Shown here piece after piece: positions 22,743-31,528 of a stretch of 46,060 nt of DNA (the first letter of the stretch is position 1; every line of letters begins with the position of its first letter). The position numbers and the translations under genes were made by a program. Source of the stretch: CAZSHX01 sp964606895 (GTDB taxonomy: Bacteria > Bacteroidota > Ignavibacteria > Kapaibacteriales > UBA2268); assembly GCA_964606895.1 (NCBI GenBank), contig CAZSHX010000034.1:1-46060 (forward strand), written 5' to 3'. The notes beneath the pieces were generated by a model, which was not told the DNA's origin, ran no database searches, and saw only the letters and a program-made list of their open reading frames with translations.

Positions 22743-24398
22743 ATGCCATACAAAAATAATTTGCTCATAATTATTTTGCAAATAGTTTTTTTGGTCTTTC
22801 TAACATATAATTCAGCTGTTTCCCAGCTTGACAATTCTAATGTATCTGCTGTTAAAGGCGGTTCCGTTGATACTCTTGCTGTTCAAAATGCACAAAAAGT
22901 GGTTCGTGAAGCTCAAGGTCTCTTGGAAAAAGAGGTTGACCCAAAAACCTATATGCTTGGTCCTAATGACGAATTGTTGGTTGCGGTTCTGGGTCCGAAA
23001 TCAAAGCAATTTGATCTTACAATTTCTGCCGAAGGCAAAATCTTTATTCCTGAATTAGGTGCTATCAATTTGAAAAACAAAACACTTGCCGAAGCTGATG
23101 AATTAATAACTCAGCGAGTAAAAAAAGTTTATCGTGCAGAGGAAGTAAGTGTTTTTTTGAAGGAAATACGTAAATTTAAGGTCATTGTCGGCGGAACGGT
23201 AAAAAAGCCGGCAATTGTTCCTGCAACCGCAGTTGAAAGAGTTTCAGAAGTAATTGACAAAGCTGGAGGTTTGAAACCGGATGCATCACTTAGGAAAATT
23301 TTACTTTACAGAGGAGAAAACAGGCAAGTTATTAAAGTGGATTTATTGAAATTTTTCCTGACGGGGGAGAAAGATTTTAACCCTACTGTCCTCGGAGGTG
23401 ATTATATTCTTGTTCCACCATCCGGAGAAAATGAAACTATACAGATTCTTGGTGAGGTTGCGTCACCGGGAAAATTTGAATATACAGAAGGTGATTCACT
23501 ATCAACATTAATCAGATTTGGACAGGGATTTAAAAATACGTCACTACTCGATTCCGTTGAAATTGTCAGATTTTCTGAGGATGGTTCTTCCTACAAGAAA
23601 TGGATAATAAATTGTTCATCATGGAAAAATATAATTCAATCATCTTCTCAACTTGAAGGTGATTTAGGACTGAAAGTTGGAGACAGAGTATTTATAAGAG
23701 AAATTCCTAACTGGCAGAAAAAATTTGATGTTGCAATCATAGGAGAAGTTAAATTTCCTGGTCACTATGTTATTGATGAAAAAACAATCAGACTTTCTGA
23801 TTTGATTGAAAGAGCAGGAGGATTCACTGAAATAGCTTCAATGGAAAAGTCAACCTTAGTTAGAAGAGCCGAAACCGGGATTTACGATCGTGAAATGGAA
23901 AGACTTTGGAAATTAAATACTAATGAAATGAGCGAAAGTGAATTTCAATATTTTCAGGCAAGAAAATCAGAAGTACAGGGTGCAATGTCTATTGATTTTG
24001 TAAAAGTTTTAAAAGACCCAAAGTGTGATGAGAATGTAGTGTTAGTAAATTATGACAGTGTCTATGTCCCAGCACGAAAACTTTTTGTAAGTATTCAGGG
24101 TGCAGTAAACAAACCCGGGTTGATTACTTACAAACCTGAACTAAATTACAAAGATTATGTGAAGCTTGCAGGTGGTTATTCCTACAAAGCAGATGAGAGT
24201 TCAACCCTGATTTTAAAATCCAAGGGTGAGCAATTTCTAGCAAAAGATATGAATTACAAACTTGAACCAGGTGATAATATCTTAGTTCCCCCAGTCAAAG
24301 AAAGACTGTTTTCTGAAGCATTTACCACTTTTTTGACTGTAGCTACACAAATTGTTACTGTACTTGGTGTGGTTATTGCAATTTTACGACTTAAATAA
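22743..24398 (+). CDS. Polysaccharide export outer-membrane protein (Wza type, several SLBB domains)
   Basis: A signal sequence (LLIIILQIVFLVFLTYNSAVSQ) is followed by a Poly_export domain (YMLGPNDELLVAVLG ... ISAEGKIFIPELGAINLKNKTL) and several SLBB repeats (VGGTVKKPAIVPA, ILGEVASPGKFEYTEG, IIGEVKFPGHYVID, IQGAVNKPGLITY). A C-terminal membrane helix (FLTVATQIVTVLGVVIAIL) follows, as in long Wza/GumB relatives. No lipobox Cys is visible. I chose ATG 22743 because AGAGG lies 5 bp upstream, rather than the TTG at 22713. It pairs with the Wzz-like gene that follows in an exopolysaccharide or capsule secretion pathway. Confidence 0.88.
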   Translation: MPYKNNLLIIILQIVFLVFLTYNSAVSQLDNSNVSAVKGGSVDTLAVQNAQKVVREAQGLLEKEVDPKTYMLGPNDELLVAVLGPKSKQFDLTISAEGKIFIPELGAINLKNKTLAEADELITQRVKKVYRAEEVSVFLKEIRKFKVIVGGTVKKPAIVPATAVERVSEVIDKAGGLKPDASLRKILLYRGENRQVIKVDLLKFFLTGEKDFNPTVLGGDYILVPPSGENETIQILGEVASPGKFEYTEGDSLSTLIRFGQGFKNTSLLDSVEIVRFSEDGSSYKKWIINCSSWKNIIQSSSQLEGDLGLKVGDRVFIREIPNWQKKFDVAIIGEVKFPGHYVIDEKTIRLSDLIERAGGFTEIASMEKSTLVRRAETGIYDREMERLWKLNTNEMSESEFQYFQARKSEVQGAMSIDFVKVLKDPKCDENVVLVNYDSVYVPARKLFVSIQGAVNKPGLITYKPELNYKDYVKLAGGYSYKADESSTLILKSKGEQFLAKDMNYKLEPGDNILVPPVKERLFSEAFTTFLTVATQIVTVLGVVIAILRLK

Positions 24399-24422
24399 TT
24401 AACAAAGAACAAAAGGTGATTA

Positions 24423-25631
24423 ATGAGTTTTTTAAAGTTCAATCCTGAATTCAAAGAAGAGTTTTCTTTACGTTCACTTTACAGAATCCTCAAGCTTCAT
24501 AAATATTTCATTATAATTTTCATGACTATTTCAGTCTTAGCAATTGGAGTTTATTCATATATTATTCCTGAAATTTATGTTTCTGAAACAACTCTGCTCC
24601 CACCCGAAGACAGTGGATCGGGCGGAGGATTAACTTCTTTTCTTCAATCTCTTTCCGGAGGTGTGAATTTTGGCAACATCGGACAACCCAATAAGATTCA
24701 GCTTTTTCAGGAGTTTCTTAAAAGCCGCTCTGTTGCTAAATTAATCGTAGATACACTAAAATTGAGAAACAACCCAAAGTTTCAATTTCCTAATGAAGAA
24801 ATACTCTATAATAGCGTCGGTTCAATGATTGATGTCGTTGTTAAAAGAACAGGTCTGATAATAATTACTGCCTCCACTAGTACATCTTATCTACCAAACA
24901 AAGCAGAAAAGACCGAAGCTTCACAACTTTCAGCAAATGTGGCAAATGCCGCTGTTGTAGCTCTGGATCAATTAAACAGGCAGAAAAACACTACAAGGTC
25001 GCATAGAAAACGCATTTATATTGAAAAAATGTTAGCTCTTAAAAAAATCGAACTGGATTCTCTTGATTCTAAGACTGAAGAATTTCGCAGAAACAACAAA
25101 GTAATTGCCATTGATGATCAAAGTCAGGCAGTTCTGACTTCTGCTATTTCTTTAAGTAAGGAACTTGCAATTGCCGAGATAGAACTCAATATGAAACTTC
25201 AGGAATTCGAACCTACTTCACCAATGATAAAACTCTACAGAGAGAAGATTGCCAATCTTAGAAATCAATACCAGAAGACACAAAAAGGTGGAATCGGAAG
25301 TGAAGATGAATACTCGATTCCATTAAATTCGGTTCCATCTTTAATCAGACAATATGCAAACCTTGTCAGAACTCAGAAAGTTTTGGAACAGGTTAAGTTA
25401 TATCTTGAAACCCAGAAATATCAGGAAGCAATTCAGGAAGAAAGTGACGTTCCGACTGTTGAAGTTCTTGATGCGGCAAGACCACCTTTAAGAAGGTTTT
25501 CACCCGACCGTAAGTTGATGATATTATTGGCTTTTGTTCTGTCAGGTATTATCTCTATGTCAATAATCACAGGTTATGCAATTAAAAAAGGTATGATAAA
25601 TCTGAAACAGGAAAAAAAGGATATTGCATAG
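24423..25631 (+). CDS. Wzz-type polysaccharide chain-length determinant
   Basis: Two membrane helices (residues about 28-47 and 372-390) flank a large periplasmic coiled-coil region (about 180-300). The Pro-rich motif RPPLRRFSPDRK before the second helix is the PCP/Wzz signature. There is no tyrosine-kinase domain, so this is the kinase-less form. Its gene starts 24 bp after the Wza-like gene with AAAGGTGATT as ribosome site. No glycosyltransferases are in the window. Confidence 0.87.
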   Translation: MSFLKFNPEFKEEFSLRSLYRILKLHKYFIIIFMTISVLAIGVYSYIIPEIYVSETTLLPPEDSGSGGGLTSFLQSLSGGVNFGNIGQPNKIQLFQEFLKSRSVAKLIVDTLKLRNNPKFQFPNEEILYNSVGSMIDVVVKRTGLIIITASTSTSYLPNKAEKTEASQLSANVANAAVVALDQLNRQKNTTRSHRKRIYIEKMLALKKIELDSLDSKTEEFRRNNKVIAIDDQSQAVLTSAISLSKELAIAEIELNMKLQEFEPTSPMIKLYREKIANLRNQYQKTQKGGIGSEDEYSIPLNSVPSLIRQYANLVRTQKVLEQVKLYLETQKYQEAIQEESDVPTVEVLDAARPPLRRFSPDRKLMILLAFVLSGIISMSIITGYAIKKGMINLKQEKKDIA

Positions 25632-25656
25632 TTCCTGACTTATTCGTCCGAAAAAA

Positions 25657-27261
25657 TTATTCCGGTAATTTTGGTTCTGCCATTATTACTTCTTCCTTGC
25701 TGATTACAACTGAACCGGGATTTGCTCCTTTAGGCTTGTGAACATATTTCTTATAAGTGTAAGCAACCGGGGTGTATTTAGCATTTTTCGCACCTGAATA
25801 ATAAGCAGTAATTGAAGCGGCTTTTTGAAGAATTTGCTTTGGTGGACGCTGATTTTTTTCAAGCCTTAAAACTGAATGAGAGCCGCTCGAACCGCGAGCA
25901 TGCATCCAAATATCGTTTGGTTTTGCAAAGTGCATGGTGAGTTCATCATTGTTAGCGGCATTTTTTCCAACAAACAGAACAAAACCTTCTCCAAGTTCAA
26001 ATTTTCTGAATTTAGAAGATGCTTCAGATTCCTCATTTTGTGAAAATCCAATTAATTCACGATTCTCGTTCATTATTCTTTCTATTTCTTTTGTGGTTTT
26101 AGTTTCCTTAATTCGAACAAGCAGGGAATTTATTTTTTGGATTTTATTTTCGAGAATGGGTTTGAGTACAAGATTCTTTTCAATCCCCCTTAAAATACTC
26201 TTGGATTTTTCGAAATACCTGATTCCGTTATCAAGTATATTAAGCTCTTCTTTAAGTGGGATTTCAACTTTATTACCATCCCAATCATCAAGAATTATTG
26301 ATTTTCCTGCTTTACTTTTTATTTCTCTTTGTGAACTTAGTAAATTTCCCCAAAGAAAGTATTTTTCAGAACGAAGCTTACTTTCTTCATTAAAACCAAA
26401 TGTAGTTAATTTGCTTGTGTACCTGGATAGAATATTTTCAATTCTGCTAATTGTCCCGATGAATAACCTTTGGTAAGAATTGTCTTTGAAAGCTTTGGAA
26501 ATATAATATCTTATTGCTTCATTAACAGAATCGAACTTAGAAATTACTTCGGGATAATTTGTTAATGGAATCAAGGAAAATATTGTTTTTCCTGTATTGT
26601 TCTTCAGTATAAAAAACTCAACCGATGTTAGGAGTTCATTTTTTAGAATTGGTATTTCATTTTTAATTTTTTCCTTAATGTCGTCAGATATTTCCTGATA
26701 ATTTTCTTTACCATTTAGACAAACTCTGTAGATTATTTCCGATAAATACTCTTTTCCAATTTTCGGTTCAATTTTGCTTATGTAGTTGATTACGGGGATA
26801 TTTTCAGCAATTTCAGCATGAGAATTGTTAACCATATCCTGAAAATGGGTGCCTTTTAGTACATTTTGATCTTTGAACGAATCTTTGATAGCATTCTTTT
26901 TATCAATTAGCAGGGTATTACTTTTGGAACCTCCGAAAACGATAAAAATTAATTTCAAATTGCCAAAATCAAACTCAATCAATCTGTTATTTTCGTGGAT
27001 TGTTGCTTTTTTAAGTTCATGACCTATTAAGTCTGAAAAGAGGTCAACAGAATTACTTCGTGCTCTGTGAAATATACTTTTGAAATAAATTGTTGAATAT
27101 ACAGTATCAGCCGAAAATTGAACATGGGAAATACTATTATCCTTAAAAAAACTAAGTATAAGCTCATTTTTTTCCTGAGAGAAACATTCAATAAGCTTCG
27201 CCCCGATTAGGAACTGAAGTTCATCTGCAACCCTTAGAAGTGTATAATAATTTCTAATCAA
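25657..27261 (-). CDS. NFACT family ribosome-quality-control protein (RqcH/Rqc2, FbpA-like)
   Basis: The C-terminal DUF814/NFACT-R domain is clear (FVLFVGKNAANNDELTMHFAKPNDIWMHARGSSGSH, then KAASITAYYSGAKNAKYTPVAYTYKKYVHKP). An NFACT-N region and a central coiled coil (residues about 335-400) precede it. RqcH binds stalled 50S-peptidyl-tRNA and adds an alanine tail; FbpA names reflect older fibronectin-binding reports. It overlaps the histidine kinase gene by 4 bp (ATGA), so it is coupled to the two-component pair, which is an unusual neighbour. NFACT-C is not seen. Confidence 0.87.
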   Translation of the reverse strand: MIRNYYTLLRVADELQFLIGAKLIECFSQEKNELILSFFKDNSISHVQFSADTVYSTIYFKSIFHRARSNSVDLFSDLIGHELKKATIHENNRLIEFDFGNLKLIFIVFGGSKSNTLLIDKKNAIKDSFKDQNVLKGTHFQDMVNNSHAEIAENIPVINYISKIEPKIGKEYLSEIIYRVCLNGKENYQEISDDIKEKIKNEIPILKNELLTSVEFFILKNNTGKTIFSLIPLTNYPEVISKFDSVNEAIRYYISKAFKDNSYQRLFIGTISRIENILSRYTSKLTTFGFNEESKLRSEKYFLWGNLLSSQREIKSKAGKSIILDDWDGNKVEIPLKEELNILDNGIRYFEKSKSILRGIEKNLVLKPILENKIQKINSLLVRIKETKTTKEIERIMNENRELIGFSQNEESEASSKFRKFELGEGFVLFVGKNAANNDELTMHFAKPNDIWMHARGSSGSHSVLRLEKNQRPPKQILQKAASITAYYSGAKNAKYTPVAYTYKKYVHKPKGANPGSVVISKEEVIMAEPKLPE

Positions 27262-28658
27262 GATTTATTCCCGTCAAGTGGAATAGAAATTATCAAATTT
27301 GTACCTGTATCAACCTTTGACTCAATCTTAACATTCCCACCGTGAACCTGAGCTATAGCCTTAATAATAGCAAGACCTAATCCAAAACCCTTCGAAGTTC
27401 TTGCTCTGTCGCCCCGTTGGAATCTGTCAAAGATTTTTGGCAGAGATTCAACAGGAATTGGATTTCCCATATTTTGTATTGAAATTTGAGCAAATCCATT
27501 CAAATTGTCCAATGAAATTGAAATCCTTTCATTTTCGGGGGAATACTTAATTGCATTATCAATTGCATTAACAAACATCCGCCTTATCATGGTCTCATCA
27601 GCATTAATTTCAATTGCATCACTAATATTAATCTTGAATGAAATATTTTTTGTGTTTGCAATTGTTTTTAATGAACTCATAGACTCAATCAGTTGTTCGT
27701 CCAATCTGTAATATTTTTTATTTACCTGAAGCTGATGTGCATCTGCCCGTGCCAACAGCATTAAATTGTCAGCAAGGTCATTCAATCTGAAAATTTCTTT
27801 CAGACATCTGTCAATGACAAACTTGGTTTTCGAATCAGGTTCTTCCTGAGTAAGCAACCACTCAAGTTCCATCTGAATTACAGTTAAAGGAGTTCGGAGG
27901 TCATGGGATGCATCAGCTACGAATCTTTGCTGACTGATGAATGTATCATGCAAACGTGCAATCATTGCATTAAATGTTAATGCAAGGTTGGAAATCTCAT
28001 CTTCGGTTTTACTTATTGGTACCCTCATCTCGAGGCTTTGCGAAGATATTGAAGCGGCTGTTTCGGTTATAGTTCGGACAGGTGCAAATGCCCTTCGGGC
28101 AATAAAAAAGCCTATGAAACCAGCAAAAAATAAAGCAATGGGGACTACAATTGCAATAACAGTTCGCAATTGAGATAAAGATTCATAAAGTTTATCCATT
28201 GAAGTGAAAATAATCAGCTTGTAATCTTTTTTTGGTCTCAATTTAACCTGACGAGAATAAGTCCGATATTCTGTGTTGTTAAGACTTACAGTATTATACA
28301 AGGTAGCGAATGAGAATTCATTTTTATCTTCAAGGTCATTCAATACTGAATCAATGTTTTTTTCAATATTTGATTCAAACACAATTGAGTCATTGCTTGC
28401 AAGTACAAATCTATGTGTTCTTTGCTTAATTGACGGTTTGTCTTTTTTTGCAATCATCTCATTGAAAATATCAGAAAGTTCAGAAGACTGACTGCCCAAA
28501 CCGGATGTAAGAAAATCGGCAAAATCTGCTAAATCCTCATCAATTGCCGCTCTTCGCTGGTTTTCGAAAATATAGTACATAGTAAATGATGTTGTGCCAA
28601 TAACAACAGCTGTTGCAATCAAATACCATAATGTCAGTTTTGTGGAAATTTTGAGCAA
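27258..28658 (-). CDS. Sensor histidine kinase with HAMP domain
   Basis: TM1 is at residues about 9-31, followed by a periplasmic sensor region of about 135 residues. TM2 (167-188) leads to HAMP (ARRAFAPVRTITETAASIS...), then HisKA with phospho-acceptor H252 (DASHDLRTPL). The HATPase_c domain has NAIDNAIKYS, FDRFQRGD and GLGLAIIKAIAQVHGG. It would phosphorylate the response regulator encoded 36 bp upstream. Signal unknown. Confidence 0.92.
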   Translation of the reverse strand: MLKISTKLTLWYLIATAVVIGTTSFTMYYIFENQRRAAIDEDLADFADFLTSGLGSQSSELSDIFNEMIAKKDKPSIKQRTHRFVLASNDSIVFESNIEKNIDSVLNDLEDKNEFSFATLYNTVSLNNTEYRTYSRQVKLRPKKDYKLIIFTSMDKLYESLSQLRTVIAIVVPIALFFAGFIGFFIARRAFAPVRTITETAASISSQSLEMRVPISKTEDEISNLALTFNAMIARLHDTFISQQRFVADASHDLRTPLTVIQMELEWLLTQEEPDSKTKFVIDRCLKEIFRLNDLADNLMLLARADAHQLQVNKKYYRLDEQLIESMSSLKTIANTKNISFKINISDAIEINADETMIRRMFVNAIDNAIKYSPENERISISLDNLNGFAQISIQNMGNPIPVESLPKIFDRFQRGDRARTSKGFGLGLAIIKAIAQVHGGNVKIESKVDTGTNLIISIPLDGNKS

Positions 28659-28694
28659 TTAATTTTTCGATAATATTAAAAAAAACAAATAAAT

Positions 28695-29375
28695 CTATAA
28701 TGGAACATCTTCAGAAAATTTATATCCAACACCTCTAAGAGTGTGAATTAGAGGCGAGTCAAAGCCTTTGTCAATCTTTTGCCTTAAAAATCGAACAAAT
28801 GAATCAATGACGTTTGATTGCGGGTCGAAATTCATATCCCAAACATGTTCGGAAATCATCTGCCGGGTGAGTACTTTATTCTTATGCATGATGAAATATT
28901 CGAGCAAAGCAAATTCCTTTGCACTTAAGTTAATATCTTTTCCTGCACGGACTACTCTTCGTTCGGCAATGTCAATCTGCAAATCGGCTACTTCGATTAA
29001 AGCAGTTTTTTCGTCAGTTGTTCTACGTACTAAAGAGCGAACCCTTGCAAGAAGTTCCCCAAGATGAAATGGTTTTGTCAGATAGTCATCAGCTCCGCTA
29101 TCCAAACCTCTAATCTTGTCCTCAATAGCATCAAGAGCAGTAAGCATCAAAATTGGAGAATTAATTTTCTCTTTTCTTATGGATTTGCAAACTTCCCAGC
29201 CGTCCATACCGGGTAGCATCAAATCGAGAATAATCAAATCATAATCGTTTGTACCCGCAAGGTAGTCTCCTTCTTCTCCGTCGGGAGCCCAGTCAACTGA
29301 ATAATGCTGTTCGGTCAGACTTCGTTTAACTACGTCAGCAATTTTTTCATCATCTTCAATTAATAAAATTCTCAT
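28695..29375 (-). CDS. OmpR-family response regulator
   Basis: The receiver domain has the acidic pocket E7-D8-D9, phospho-acceptor D51 (LIILDLMLPG) and K101 (LTKPF). The C-terminal winged helix (VVRAGKDINLSAKEFALLEYFIMHKNKVLTRQMISEHVWD ... VDSFVRFLRQKID-like ... HTLRGVGYKF) binds DNA. I chose ATG 29375 (MRILLIEDD) over a GTG two codons upstream. Partner of the histidine kinase that follows in the same operon. Confidence 0.92.
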   Translation of the reverse strand: MRILLIEDDEKIADVVKRSLTEQHYSVDWAPDGEEGDYLAGTNDYDLIILDLMLPGMDGWEVCKSIRKEKINSPILMLTALDAIEDKIRGLDSGADDYLTKPFHLGELLARVRSLVRRTTDEKTALIEVADLQIDIAERRVVRAGKDINLSAKEFALLEYFIMHKNKVLTRQMISEHVWDMNFDPQSNVIDSFVRFLRQKIDKGFDSPLIHTLRGVGYKFSEDVPL

Positions 29376-29394
29376 AATCACATTTCATTTATTA

Positions 29395-30036
29395 TCAATC
29401 TTCATCATCAACCAAATCAAGAACTTTTGTTATTCCTGCACCGTGACGAGTTATCACAAATTCATCGGTAGTCATATCTATCACGGTTGATTCACCCACA
29501 AAACTATATTCATCGGAACGTACTGCTATATCAACTCGTGAGGTATATTTATCAAAAAGTTCTTCGGGATCACTTATTTTCATCGGGTCTTCACTTTTCG
29601 CACTTATCGAGATTATCGGTACACCCATCTCTTTGAGCAATAGCTGAGAAAGAACATGTTCGGGCACACGCATACCTGCTGTTTTTCTTTTTAGCGACTG
29701 AGCAAATTTTGGGACTTCTTTAGTAGCCGGTAAAATAAATGTAAATGGTCCGGGAATAAGTGTTTTAATGGTTTTATAAGCAAGATTGCTCACTTTTGCA
29801 AATTCAGAAATGTTTGCAAGGGAATGGCAAAGAAAAGTCATCTCCTTTGCCGGTGCAATTCTCCTGATTTGCCTTATTCTATCAATAGCATTTCTGTTGG
29901 AAAGCTCGCAACCAAGAGTGAACCCTGTATCCGTTGGATAAAGTATAACTGCTCCGTTTTTCAATGCATCAATAACCTTAGTTATCTTACGCATTTCGGG
30001 ATTTTTCGAATGTATTGTCAATATTTCAGAAGCCAT
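29395..30036 (-). CDS. Sua5/YciO/YrdC family protein (threonylcarbamoyl-AMP synthase-like)
   Basis: The YrdC fold motifs KNGAVILYPTDTGFTLGCELSNRNAIDRIRQIRR, then MTFLCHSLANISEFAKVSN, then GPFTFILPAT and TAGMRVPEH are present. TsaC/Sua5 makes threonylcarbamoyl-adenylate for tRNA t6A37. At 213 residues it has only the YrdC domain. The KRR-type motif is partly replaced (RIAPAKEMTF), as in the YciO branch, so a non-TsaC role is possible. It precedes the response regulator gene by about 20 bp. Confidence 0.82.
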   Translation of the reverse strand: MASEILTIHSKNPEMRKITKVIDALKNGAVILYPTDTGFTLGCELSNRNAIDRIRQIRRIAPAKEMTFLCHSLANISEFAKVSNLAYKTIKTLIPGPFTFILPATKEVPKFAQSLKRKTAGMRVPEHVLSQLLLKEMGVPIISISAKSEDPMKISDPEELFDKYTSRVDIAVRSDEYSFVGESTVIDMTTDEFVITRHGAGITKVLDLVDDED

Positions 30037-30105
30037 AACGACCTGCCTGTTCTGTACAATGAATAATTTTCAAAATTTATTTTCAGATGAGAATTTTGTT
30101 CTTGA

Positions 30106-30834
30106 TTAAGCAACAGCCAATGAAGCACAATCAATTCTCTTTGCTCCCATTTGTAAAAGACAATTTGCCGCCGAGTTAATTGTAGAACCTGTTGTTAAAA
30201 CATCATCAACAATAAGAATATTCTTTAATGAATATCTTTCAAAGCCACGCTTGGGCTTAAAAACATATTCCACGTTTTTCTTTCGCTCGTCTGAGTTTAG
30301 CAGGGTTTGGGTTTTTGTATATTTACTCCTGAAAATCAAATTGGTGTTCAACGGAACACTAAGTTCTATGCTCAGTGCCAAAGCGATAATATCTGACTGG
30401 TTGAATCCCCTTTCCCTTATCCTTGCTGAATGAATAGGCACGGGGACTATGAAATCATAATCATTTTTGCTATTGAATCGGATAAATTGTCCTAATTCCC
30501 TTCCAAGAACCGCTCCAATTTTCCTATGACCGTTGTATTTCAATAGGTGAATCAACTCCAGAAATCGGGAATCATCTTTTATTGAGAATAAAGAGAATGC
30601 ATTCGAAATGGAGAGGTTGTCTTTGTCAATGCTTGAGATTAATTTGTTTAGAACATAAGCAGAATCGGGCATTGGTGGCATTTCAAGATAACATCCCATA
30701 CAAAGAAAGTCGTACTTGAAATTTTTTGCATTAATTCTTGAATTGCAGATACTGCATTGCAAAGGAGAAAGAAAATCCAGGAATGAGCGGAATGTTAAAT
30801 CAAAAATACCATGATATTTTTGAGACGAAAGCAT
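30106..30834 (-). CDS. ComF family phosphoribosyltransferase-like protein
   Basis: The N-terminal zinc-ribbon (CSICNSRINA ... CMGC) precedes a PRTase domain with the signature ILIVDDVLTTGSTINSAANCLL, plus VPVPIHSARIRERGFNQSDIIA. These are typical of ComF/GntX proteins, involved in DNA uptake in competent bacteria and of uncertain role elsewhere. Its ATG lies one base after the stop codon of the upstream membrane protein gene. Confidence 0.87.
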   Translation of the reverse strand: MLSSQKYHGIFDLTFRSFLDFLSPLQCSICNSRINAKNFKYDFLCMGCYLEMPPMPDSAYVLNKLISSIDKDNLSISNAFSLFSIKDDSRFLELIHLLKYNGHRKIGAVLGRELGQFIRFNSKNDYDFIVPVPIHSARIRERGFNQSDIIALALSIELSVPLNTNLIFRSKYTKTQTLLNSDERKKNVEYVFKPKRGFERYSLKNILIVDDVLTTGSTINSAANCLLQMGAKRIDCASLAVA

Positions 30835-30835
30835 C

Positions 30836-31297
30836 TCATTCTTCGCTGTTAATAAATCTTTCGATTGACAATTGTTTCATGGGATAGAAAAAAAGATAGA
30901 CTGTGCATAAAAGTAACCCTGTGTTCTCAAGCACTTTTGTCCAACCGACGTACACAATCTTGTGAGAAAAGCATCCGCAGTTGATATTCAACCCTCTGAA
31001 CATTGCAGAAAGCACAGCAATAATAAAAACTACGAGTAAACCTCCGGTAATTATTGAATTTGCCTTGATTCTAATACCCAACAAAAGCAGAATCCCTGTG
31101 AATAATTCCAGCCAGGGAAGACCAATAGCCGAGATATTAATAAGAAACATAGGGAATAGTGCGTAGTTCGAAATTTCTTTTGAAAAAGTTTGAGGGTCGG
31201 CAATTTTCCCAATAGCCGCATAGATAAAAATCCATGAAACCAAAACCCTTGCAATAAGACTCAAATACTGATTTTCTAATAATTTTTTCATTTTCAT
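30836..31297 (-). CDS. MauE/DoxX-like membrane protein
   Basis: Four membrane segments in 153 residues (about 14-32, 45-70, 76-95, 120-138). The N-terminal RVLVSWIFIYAAIGKIADPQTFSKEISNY is typical of the DoxX/MauE group, and the CGCF motif at residues 107-110 (NINCGCFS) is a conserved Cys pair of MauE-like proteins. Such proteins are thought to support thiol/disulfide chemistry or quinone-linked redox in the membrane. It is translationally close to comF (1 bp). Confidence 0.75.
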   Translation of the reverse strand: MKMKKLLENQYLSLIARVLVSWIFIYAAIGKIADPQTFSKEISNYALFPMFLINISAIGLPWLELFTGILLLLGIRIKANSIITGGLLVVFIIAVLSAMFRGLNINCGCFSHKIVYVGWTKVLENTGLLLCTVYLFFYPMKQLSIERFINSEE

Positions 31298-31528
31298 TCT
31301 AATGTTAATTTACATGAATTTAATAGACTATTAATCTTTTCAATTATTGAATGGAATTCCGGAAAATATAAAAATCGGATTATTATCACGAGTTATTCGG
31401 AATAAACGATTATTCGAAGAATACAAATGACAAAATCGTTGTTTTTTTCAGAAATTAACCCTATATTAGTAGTTCTCAAAATTGTGAAAATAAATTATTA
31501 TTAGATATGTAATTGTGGAGGAATTTAC

